The position numbers and the translations under genes are program-made. Shown here piece by piece: positions 48,380 through 55,241 of a stretch of DNA of 64,000 bases. The stretch is from an uncultured Oscillospiraceae bacterium. Its GTDB lineage: Bacteria; Bacillota; Clostridia; Oscillospirales; Oscillospiraceae. Where the stretch lies: the NCBI GenBank assembly GCA_910588135.1, contig CAJUOT010000004.1, forward strand, positions 1 to 64,000. Direction: 5' to 3'. Each line of letters starts with the position of its first letter. Within the stretch, counting starts at the first letter, position 1. A model generated the notes under the pieces. That model worked only from the letters and a program-made list of their open reading frames with translations, was not told where the DNA came from and did not search any database.

Positions 48380-48832
48380 TTAAATCTTCCGCAATTTTGT
48401 GAAGAATCCCTCCAGCAGCCCCCGGCACTCCCCCTCCAGCAGCCCGCCGTACACCCGGGGGTGGTGGTTGAAGGGCTCGCAGAACAGGTTCAGGATGGAG
48501 CCGCAGCAGCCGGACTTGGGCTCCCGGGCGCCGAAGTACAGCGTGGCGATGCGGGAATTGATGATGGCCCCGGCGCACATGGGGCAGGGCTCCAAGGTGA
48601 CGTACAGAGTGCAGCCCTCCAGCCGCCAGGAGCCCAGCGCGGCACAGGCCGCGTTAATGGCTTCGATTTCCGCGTGGGCGGTGGCCCGGCGGTCCGCCTC
48701 CCGGCGGTTGCGGCCCCGGCCGATGATTTGCCCGTCAGGAGAAACTATTACACAGCCAACGGGTATATCCCCGTCCGGGACGCACGCCCGGGCCAGGGTC
48801 AGGGCTTCACGCATATAGTCCTCGTGGGTCAT
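48380..48832 (-). CDS. tadA: tRNA-specific adenosine deaminase TadA
   Basis: 150 aa. Zinc ligands in HAEIEAI and TLEPCPMCAGAI, plus ARIATLYFGA-like SRIATLYFGAREPKSG, identify TadA, which makes inosine at the wobble position of tRNA-Arg(ACG). The ATG follows AAAGGAGGA. Confidence 0.95.
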   Translation of the reverse strand: MTHEDYMREALTLARACVPDGDIPVGCVIVSPDGQIIGRGRNRREADRRATAHAEIEAINAACAALGSWRLEGCTLYVTLEPCPMCAGAIINSRIATLYFGAREPKSGCCGSILNLFCEPFNHHPRVYGGLLEGECRGLLEGFFTKLRKI

Positions 48833-48871
48833 GGGGATTCCTCCTTTTTGGCAGGGGGCCCTGCCGGGGGC

Positions 48872-49180
48872 GTTACTTTCTGCTCGTGCAGAAAGTAACC
48901 AAAGACACGCTTAAGGGAGATGCCGCCGGTTCGCGCGGGCCAGAGGGCGGCCCGCGCTCTCAGGACGGCCTCCCCCTTAAGAATCCCCTGTTAAGGTCAA
49001 GGGCACGCCGCTTTTGAGTGGGCCGTGGATAGCCGGCTATTGCGGGTTACGAATGGGTGTCACTTCGATTTCCGGCCCACAGGGGCCTGGGCGGGCGCGG
49101 CACTGGAAGGCTTCACGCTTCCCTCGAAGCGCCTCCGTTACACGGCATATGGCTGAGGGGCGGTGCGCCTTTGGGGTTGC
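48872..49180 (+). repeat. Family A repeat copy A4
   Basis: GTTACTTTCTGC-TCGT-GCAGAAAGTAAC, CAAAGACACGCTTAAGGG, CCCCCTTAAGAATCCCCTGT, AAGGGCACGCCGCTTT and CGATTTCCGGCCCACAGGGG. The gap 48833-49261 has no gene. Confidence 0.8.
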
Positions 49181-49194
49181 GCCGTTTGGGGAGT

Positions 49195-49208
49195 GTTTCA
49201 CGTGAAAC
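49195..49208. promoter_or_regulatory. parS site
   Basis: GTTTCACGTGAAAC between a family A repeat and the anti-sigma gene; the rightmost site in the window. Confidence 0.93.
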
Positions 49209-49261
49209 GAAAATGGACTCCCCATCTGGGGAGCCCATTTTATCATGAGCCGGACAAATGG

Positions 49262-49939
49262 TCAATCAAAAATACCAATGCCAAGCTGGTGTGCCGCGGA
49301 AAGCGCCCAGGGCCGGTATACGATGTCTATCGGCCATTCGCCCAAGCTGTGCAGATACGCCTCTTGTTCCGGGGTCAGCTCGTCTGAGGGATAGGTCACA
49401 CCGTCGATGGTGACGTACATTGTATAGTAGTTCCCACCTACCTGACCGGCGTCGCCGTAGTTGTTGTTCCAAAGGGCGTATTCAAACCACCCTAGGTCCT
49501 CCATCGTTCCGCCCACGGCGGTGTGGGTGACGGCCATGGTCTCCGGGTCGGTGTAGGTGTAGAGATAAGGGGTGTTGGCGTCAATCAAGTCTGTGATGTC
49601 CGTATGCTGCCCGTCGGCAGTGAACCAGACCCGGCCATCCTCTACCACCATGGGCGGGACCGCGTCTCTGCTGTCAAAAATGCCGTTTTCAAAAGAAGCG
49701 CCGGACAGATAGCGGATGACTGGCCCGCCCACAGTCGCCGCGATGCACAGCGCGCAGCCCACCGCCAGCGCCGCCGCCAGCAGGGCCAGCTTCAGCGGCG
49801 CGCGCCGCCGCTTCGCCGGGGCCGCCTGAGCCAGCACCCGGGCCTTTACCGCGTCAGCGTCGGCAGCGCTCCCGCCCTCGGGGAAAAACTCGGTGTCCAC
49901 ATATTCATCCATGAGCCTGGAAATCTCCAGCTGTTTCAT
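49262..49939 (-). CDS. Probable membrane-bound anti-sigma factor, 225 aa
   Basis: The start is the second ATG (MKQLEISRLMDEYVD), eight bases after AGGAGGG. A cytoplasmic N-terminal segment of about 50 residues, then one transmembrane helix (LKLALLAAALAVGCALCIAATVGG) and an outer domain rich in Asp, Tyr and Trp. It overlaps the sigma gene, the normal arrangement for sigma/anti-sigma pairs. No zinc (HxxxCxxC) motif, so it is not a ZAS-type anti-sigma. The outer domain is not recognised. Confidence 0.75.
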   Translation of the reverse strand: MKQLEISRLMDEYVDTEFFPEGGSAADADAVKARVLAQAAPAKRRRAPLKLALLAAALAVGCALCIAATVGGPVIRYLSGASFENGIFDSRDAVPPMVVEDGRVWFTADGQHTDITDLIDANTPYLYTYTDPETMAVTHTAVGGTMEDLGWFEYALWNNNYGDAGQVGGNYYTMYVTIDGVTYPSDELTPEQEAYLHSLGEWPIDIVYRPWALSAAHQLGIGIFD

Positions 49940-50471
49940 GTCCATAGCCCTCCTGTTCCAGAATCGTTTTCAGCGTCTCCCGCCCCCGGCGCAGCCAGGT
50001 TTTGGCGGTGGACAGGTTCAGCCCCATGGCCAGCGCCGCCTCCTGCACCGTCTGGCCGTAGTAGTAGTGGCGGACAAACAGCTCCTGCTGGGGCCTGTCC
50101 AGCCGGGACAGGGCCGCGTTCACCACCCGGGCCGTCTCCTGTTTGTCCAGCTCCCGGTCGGGGCCGTCCGTCTCCAGGAGCAGTACGTCCTCCTCCAGGG
50201 GCAGGGCCTCCCGGTCCGCCCGCAGGAGGTTGAAGGCCCGGTTGCGGGCCACCGCCCCCAGCCAGCCCTTGACCTTGCCGGGGCGCAGCTTGTCCCGGTT
50301 GTCCCAGGCGGCCAGGAACACGTCCGCCGTCAGTTCCTCCGTGTCCGGCCCCCGCCCCCGCAGGATGCGGGAGACAATGGAGGACACGTAGGGCGTGTAG
50401 CGGTCCATCAGCGCCTCCAGGGCGGGCAGCTCCCCCCGGCGCAGGGCCTTGACCAATTGTTCTTCCGTCAA
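49905..50471 (-). CDS. ECF-type RNA polymerase sigma factor
   Basis: 188 aa from TTG, six bases after AAAGGGGG; an ATG at 50489 would add six residues but has no RBS. Region 2 is ALEALMDRYTPYVSSIVSRIL and ELTADVFLAAWDNRDKLRPG; region 4 is LDRPQQELFVRHYYYGQTVQEAALAMGLNLSTAKTWLRRGR. Such factors respond to envelope stress and are held by a membrane anti-sigma, here the overlapping gene. A TTGAAACC sequence in the leader (about 50548-50541) could be an autoregulatory -35. Confidence 0.93.
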   Translation of the reverse strand: MTEEQLVKALRRGELPALEALMDRYTPYVSSIVSRILRGRGPDTEELTADVFLAAWDNRDKLRPGKVKGWLGAVARNRAFNLLRADREALPLEEDVLLLETDGPDRELDKQETARVVNAALSRLDRPQQELFVRHYYYGQTVQEAALAMGLNLSTAKTWLRRGRETLKTILEQEGYGHETAGDFQAHG

Positions 50472-50584
50472 AGGGGTTCCCCCTTTCATTGTGAGGTCGA
50501 AAGCTGCTTTCGCCTATCATAACACAGAAACAGCGGGTTTGGTTTCAAAAAAACAACCTGCCAGACGGTCCGTCGCCCAGGCGC

Positions 50585-50838
50585 GGGACCGTAATTTCGC
50601 CCGCTTTTCAGCGTCGCGCCCACGAGCGGCAGCGGGTTGCAGCGCACCCACGCGGCGAACGCATCGCGCGCCGGAAGGGTCCGCGCCCAGCCACCGTATC
50701 GGGCGTCCCCCGTAACAGGGGGTTCTTAGGGGGAGGCCCGCCTGTGGAGCTGGCCCGCCTTTGGGGCCTGCTTCACTGGGGCGGGATGCCCCCCAAGCAT
50801 TCTCTTTGGGTACTTTCTCTCATGTGAGAGAAAGCACC
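50585..50838 (-). repeat. Family A repeat copy A5 (inverted)
   Basis: On the minus strand: CTTTCTCTCA-TGTGAGAGAAAG-type hairpin (50834-50813), CCCAAAGAGAATGCTTGGGGG, CCCCCTAAGAACCCCCTGTTA, ACGGGGGACGCCCGATACGG and CCGGCGCGCGATG. With A4 it encloses the sigma/anti-sigma pair in inverted orientation. Confidence 0.78.
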
Positions 50839-50948
50839 GCCCCCGGCAGGGCCTTGCCCTCTCCATTTTTGTCTCAAAAAAGAGAGGACAAAAGGGCGGG
50901 ACTGCGGTATACTATGTCCAGTTACGTAACGAAAAAGGAGCGAGGCAC

Positions 50949-51788
50949 ATGGAATGGATCGACCGGCTGAACCAGGCCGTGGAGTATCTGGAGGAGCATT
51001 TGGAGGAACCCGACCTGGGGGAAGCGGCGAAAATCGCCTGCTGTTCCCCCTACCACTTCCAGCGGATGTTTTCCCTGCTGGCGGGGGCGCCGCTGTCGGA
51101 GTACCTCCGCCGCCGGAGGATGTCCCGGGCGGCGGCGGACCTGCAGAGCGGGGAGAAAATTGTGGACGTGGCGCTGAAATACGGCTACAGCTCGCCCACC
51201 GCCTTCAACCGGGCCTTTCAGGCGGTGCACGGGCTGCCGCCCTCGGCGGCAAAAGCGCCGGGAGCGGTCCTCAAGAGCTATCCGCCCCTGCGCTTTGCCA
51301 TCACCGTACAAGGAGTGGAAAAAATGGAGTATCGGATCGAGAAAAAAGAGGCTTTCCGCATCGTGGGGGTGTCCGCCCCGCTGAAAAAGGATTTGGAGGA
51401 GAACTTTGCATGCGTGCCCCAGCTGTGGGGCAGGGCGGCGGCGGACGGCACCATCCCCCGGCTGGCCGCCCTGATGGACGGGGAGCCCAGGGGGCTGCTG
51501 GGGGTGTGCGACGGCTTGGACAGCGCCCGGTATTATATCGCCGTGGCCTCCTCTGCCCCGGCGGGGGAGGGGCTGGAGGCGTACACCGTCCCCGCCTTCA
51601 CCTGGGCCGTGTTCCCCGGGGAGGGGGACAGCGCCGCCGCCGTCCAGGCCCTGGAGCGCCGGGTGGTGACGGAGTGGCTGCCCACCTCGGGCTACGAGTA
51701 CGCCGAGGGGCCGGACGTGGAGGTGTATCTCAATCCGGAGTGCACCAAGTTTGAGGTGTGGATTCCCGTGGTCAAGGCGAAGAGCTGA
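50949..51788 (+). CDS. AraC-family regulator with GyrI-like effector domain
   Basis: 279 aa. Two HTH motifs fill residues 1-105 (DLGEAAKIACCSPYHFQRMF and KIVDVALKYGYSSPTAFNRAF). A linker is followed by a GyrI-like/SOUL-type ligand domain (about 125-277: YRIEKKEAFRIVGVSAPL, YAEGPDVEVYLNP). Regulators of this build bind amphipathic compounds or drugs. RBS AAAAAGGAG. It stands alone, so its target is not evident. Confidence 0.92.
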   Translation: MEWIDRLNQAVEYLEEHLEEPDLGEAAKIACCSPYHFQRMFSLLAGAPLSEYLRRRRMSRAAADLQSGEKIVDVALKYGYSSPTAFNRAFQAVHGLPPSAAKAPGAVLKSYPPLRFAITVQGVEKMEYRIEKKEAFRIVGVSAPLKKDLEENFACVPQLWGRAAADGTIPRLAALMDGEPRGLLGVCDGLDSARYYIAVASSAPAGEGLEAYTVPAFTWAVFPGEGDSAAAVQALERRVVTEWLPTSGYEYAEGPDVEVYLNPECTKFEVWIPVVKAKS

Positions 51789-51790
51789 AA

Positions 51791-51826
51791 AAAGGTCCCG
51801 CACGGCGCAAACCGTGCGGGACCTTT
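51791..51826. terminator. Bidirectional terminator
   Basis: AAAGGTCCCGCACGG-CGCAAA-CCGTGCGGGACCTTT between the converging AraC and CoA-transferase genes. Confidence 0.9.
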
Positions 51827-51848
51827 TTGATGTGCTGGGTATGTAGGC

Positions 51849-53189
51849 TTAGCGCTTGCTGCTCCTGCGCCAGATGCCCATCTTTTCCGCGTTGGCGATG
51901 AGCTCCTCCCGGAAGTCCGGGTGGGCGATGGAGATGATGCCCTCCGCCCGCTCCCAGGTGGATTTGCCCTTGAGGTTGACCATGCCGTACTCGGTGACCA
52001 GGTACTGCACGCAGGACCGGGGGTCGGTGGCGATGGAGCCCTGGGTCAGGGTGGGCACGATGCGGCTCTTCACGCTGCCGTCCTTGCCGGTGACGGTGGA
52101 GGACAGGCAGATAAAGCTCTTGCCGCCGTTGGACAGGTACGCGCCCATGACGAAGTCCAGCTGGCCGCCGGTGCCGGAGATCTGCCGGAGCCCGGCGGAT
52201 TCCGCGTTCACCTGGCCGAACAGGTCCAGGTCGATGGCGTTGTTGATGGAGATGAAGTTGTCCAGCTGGGCCAGCACCCGCACGTCGTTGGTGTAGTCCA
52301 CGGGAGCCGCCATCACGTCCGGGTTGCGGTTGACGTAGTCGTACAGCTTCTGTGTGCCCGCGGCGAAGGCGTACACCTGCCGGCCCTTGTCCAGGTTCTT
52401 GCGTTTGCCGGTGATCTTGCCCGCCAGGGCGATGTCCACAAAGCCGTCCACGTACATCTCGGTGTGGACGCCCAGGTCCTTCAGGTCGGACTGGGCGATC
52501 ATGGAGCCCACCGCGTTGGGCATACCGCCGATCCCCAGCTGGAGGCAGGCCCCATCGGGAATCTCCGGCACGATCAGGTTGGCCACCGCCTTGTCCACGT
52601 CCGAGGGCTCGCCGCCCCCGCCCAGCTGGGCGATGGGGGGATTGTCCCCCTCCACCACGAAATCCACATCCTGGATATTGATCTCGCTGCCGGTGAGGCC
52701 GTACACCCAGGGCATATTTTGGTTCACCTCGACGATGATGGTCTTGGCTTTGTCCATCATGTCCTTCAGGTGGGAGGCCGCCAGGGCGAAGCTGAAATTG
52801 CCGTGGGCGTCCATGGGGGTGGTCTGCACCATCACCACGTCCACGTCCACGTTCTCCCGGTAGAACCGGGGCAGCTCGGAGTAGCGGATGGGGGAGAAAT
52901 AGCCCATGCCCTTGGAGATGATCTTGCGGTCCACCCCCGAGCAGTGCCACGCGTTCCAGGTGAAGTGCTCCCCGGCGTCGTCCGCCTTGCAGATCTCGGG
53001 CATCCACATGGTGACGCCGCCGCGGACTTTTACGTCGTACAGCTCGTCCTTGCGCGCCGCCAGGGCCGCGTCCAGGGCCACGGGGTGGTTGGTGCACCAG
53101 GTGTAGTCCACCCAGTCGCCCGACTTGACCACCTTCACCGCCTCCTGGGCGGTGGTGAGTTTTTCTTTATAAAGTGCCTGGTAATCCAT
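51849..53189 (-). CDS. CoA-transferase, probably butyryl-CoA:acetate CoA-transferase
   Basis: 446 aa of the acetyl-CoA hydrolase/transferase family. GEHFTWNAWHCSG, TEMYVDGFVDIALAG and GLRQISGTGGQLDFVMGAYLS match the regions used to recognise butyryl-CoA:acetate CoA-transferase of gut butyrate producers; 4-hydroxybutyrate or propionate CoA-transferases are close relatives. The presumed catalytic Glu is in TEMYVDG. It would release butyrate and re-form acetyl-CoA. It lies 15 bases after the thiolase, so the pair is one operon. Confidence 0.9.
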   Translation of the reverse strand: MDYQALYKEKLTTAQEAVKVVKSGDWVDYTWCTNHPVALDAALAARKDELYDVKVRGGVTMWMPEICKADDAGEHFTWNAWHCSGVDRKIISKGMGYFSPIRYSELPRFYRENVDVDVVMVQTTPMDAHGNFSFALAASHLKDMMDKAKTIIVEVNQNMPWVYGLTGSEINIQDVDFVVEGDNPPIAQLGGGGEPSDVDKAVANLIVPEIPDGACLQLGIGGMPNAVGSMIAQSDLKDLGVHTEMYVDGFVDIALAGKITGKRKNLDKGRQVYAFAAGTQKLYDYVNRNPDVMAAPVDYTNDVRVLAQLDNFISINNAIDLDLFGQVNAESAGLRQISGTGGQLDFVMGAYLSNGGKSFICLSSTVTGKDGSVKSRIVPTLTQGSIATDPRSCVQYLVTEYGMVNLKGKSTWERAEGIISIAHPDFREELIANAEKMGIWRRSSKR

Positions 53190-53204
53190 ATCAGACCCCG
53201 GAAC

Positions 53205-54464
53205 TCAGCACTTCTCGAAGATGGTGGCAACGCCCATGCCGCCGCCGATGCACAGGGTGGCAAGGCCCTTCTTGGCCTCGGGCCGCTTGGCCATCTCGTG
53301 GAGCAGGGTGACGATGATCCGCGCGCCGGAGGCGCCCACGGGGTGGCCGATGGAGATGGCGCCGCCGTTGACGTTCACCTTGCTCATGTCGAAGTCCAGC
53401 TCACGGGCCACGGCGATGGACTGGGCGGCAAAGGCCTCGTTGGCCTCCACCAGGTCGATGTCCTTGATGGTCAGGCCGGCCTTGGCCATGGCGTCCCGGG
53501 AGGCGGGCACGGGGCCCACGCCCATGATCTTGGGGTCCACGCCGCCGTGGCCCCAGCTCACCAGCTTGGCCATGGGCTTCAGGCCGTACTTCTCCACCGC
53601 CTCGCCGGAGGCCAGCACGATGGCGGCCGCGCCGTCGTTGATGCCGGAGGCGTTGGCGGCGGTGACCCGCTGGACGTGCTTGCGGGTGTCGGCCTCGTGG
53701 ACCTGGGTGACCTCGAAGGTGTGGACGACCTCGTCCTCAACGCCCTCGGGACCCACGGGGAACGCGCCGCGCAGTTTGGCGATGCCCTCGGCGGTGACGC
53801 CCGCCTTGGGGAACTCGTCCACCTTGAACTCCACCATTTCCTTCTTCTTCTTCACCATCACGGGGACGATCTCGTCGTCGAACCTGCCGGCCTTCTGGGC
53901 GGCCTCGGTCTTCTGCTGGGAAGAGGCGGCGAAGGCGTCCAGCTCCTCGCGGGTGATGCCCCAGATGTCGCAGATGTTCTCGGCGGTGGTGCCCATGTGG
54001 TAGTTGTTATAGGCGTCCCACAATCCGTCCTTGATCATGGTGTCCACCAGCTTCTTGTCGCCCATGCGGGCGCCCCAGCGGGCGTCCATGGAGGCGAAGG
54101 GGGCGGCGCTCATGTTCTCGGTGCCGCCGCACACCACGATCTCCGCGTCGCCGGAACGGATGGCGCGGCCGGCCTCGATGACGGACTTCATGCCGGAGCC
54201 GCACACCATGCCCACGGTGTAGGCGGGGACGGAGTAGGGCACGCCGGCCTTGACGGCCACCTGGCGGGCGGGGTTCTGGCCCTGGGCGGCGGTGAGGATG
54301 CAGCCGAACATGACCTCGTCCACCTGCTCGGGCTTCACGTTGGCGCGGTTCAGGGCTTCCTTCACCACGGCGGCGCCCAGGTCGGTGGCGGGGACGTCCT
54401 TCAGGCTCCCGCCAAAGGAGCCCACCGCGGTGCGGCAGCAGCTGACGACATACAAATCTTTCAT
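53205..54464 (-). CDS. Acetyl-CoA C-acetyltransferase (thiolase)
   Basis: 419 aa. The active-site Cys88 is in GMVCGSGMKS; NVNGGAISIGHPVGASG supplies the catalytic His; LCIGGGMG the second Cys. It condenses two acetyl-CoA to acetoacetyl-CoA, the first step toward butyryl-CoA. An insertion around residues 205-245 makes it longer than the usual 392 aa. RBS GGAGG and a near-consensus promoter precede it. The other butyrate genes (hbd, crt, bcd-etfAB) are not in this window. Confidence 0.94.
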   Translation of the reverse strand: MKDLYVVSCCRTAVGSFGGSLKDVPATDLGAAVVKEALNRANVKPEQVDEVMFGCILTAAQGQNPARQVAVKAGVPYSVPAYTVGMVCGSGMKSVIEAGRAIRSGDAEIVVCGGTENMSAAPFASMDARWGARMGDKKLVDTMIKDGLWDAYNNYHMGTTAENICDIWGITREELDAFAASSQQKTEAAQKAGRFDDEIVPVMVKKKKEMVEFKVDEFPKAGVTAEGIAKLRGAFPVGPEGVEDEVVHTFEVTQVHEADTRKHVQRVTAANASGINDGAAAIVLASGEAVEKYGLKPMAKLVSWGHGGVDPKIMGVGPVPASRDAMAKAGLTIKDIDLVEANEAFAAQSIAVARELDFDMSKVNVNGGAISIGHPVGASGARIIVTLLHEMAKRPEAKKGLATLCIGGGMGVATIFEKC

Positions 54465-54526
54465 GGGAATCGACCTCCAAAATCATTTTTCTTGTTGAAT
54501 CCCTCTTTGTTAAGATTCTAACTAAC

Positions 54527-54555
54527 ATTATAAACGGAGGGGGAGGAAAATGCAA
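54527..54555 (-). promoter_or_regulatory. Promoter of the thiolase operon
   Basis: TTGCAT (54555-54550), 17 bases, TATAAT (54532-54527), about 60 bases before the start codon. Confidence 0.8.
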
Positions 54556-54655
54556 CAGGGAAAGAGGGGGTTTCGCCCAAAATTTAGACGGGTCCGCCAT
54601 CGGCGGCCCTGCCGGGGGCGATATTTTTTCAAAGCCCCGCTTCGGGCCTCCGGCG

Positions 54656-54900
54656 GGGTACTTTTCCCCCGTGGGAAAAGTACCCAAAAGGACGCTTAGG
54701 GGGTGGCCGCCGGTTCGAGGCGGCCCCATAGGCGGGCCGCGTTTACAGTCGGGCCTCCCCCTAAGAACCCCCGGTTTTTAAGGGCACGCCGCTTTCAAAG
54801 CGTGGGGGAATGACCGGCTTGCGCTGATTACGCACAGATTTTCCTTCGATTTCCGGCCCACAGGGGCCTGTATGGGCAATGAAACGGAAACTTCCGCGTC
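54656..54900 (+). repeat. Family A repeat copy A6
   Basis: GTACTTTTCCC...GGGAAAAGTAC hairpin (54658-54683), CAAAAGGACGCTTAGGGGG, CCCCCTAAGAACCCCCGG, AAGGGCACGCCGCTTT and CGATTTCCGGCCCACAGGGG. No gene in 54600-55241. Confidence 0.8.
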
Positions 54901-54944
54901 TCCCGACAACGCCTAAATGGTGCTGGCTGCGCCCCGCGGCGGAG

Positions 54945-55139
54945 CTAGGGCCGAACGGCGCACCATGGAGGCGCTGTTCGTGGGCCCCGCCATGTTTCAG
55001 TACCAGGACATTGGCGGCAGCGCCAATAGGGGGATATCAGTCCCGGCCCCGCGCGCCGGAAGGGTTACACCCCTTTCCCGTATAGGCCGCCCCCTAAGCG
55101 CGCTCTTTGGTTACTTTCTCTCGCGCGAGAGAAAGTAAC
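54945..55139 (-). repeat. Family A repeat copy A7 (inverted, tail to tail with A6)
   Basis: The outer end is the perfect 14-bp hairpin GTTACTTTCTCTCG-CG-CGAGAGAAAGTAAC (55110-55139). Inward come AAGAGCGCGCTTAGGGGGCG, CCGGCGCGCGGGGCCGGGA, CCCCCTATTGGCGCTGCCGC and GGTGCGCCGTTCGGCCC on the minus strand. Confidence 0.8.
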
Positions 55140-55241
55140 GGCGCTGAGCGCCGGTGGCGCTCGTCCAGCGCCGACCGAGCCGAAGGCGAGAACCCCGGCA
55201 GGGGCGTACCCTGCCATCCCGCGGGCGGATGATATCCGCCC

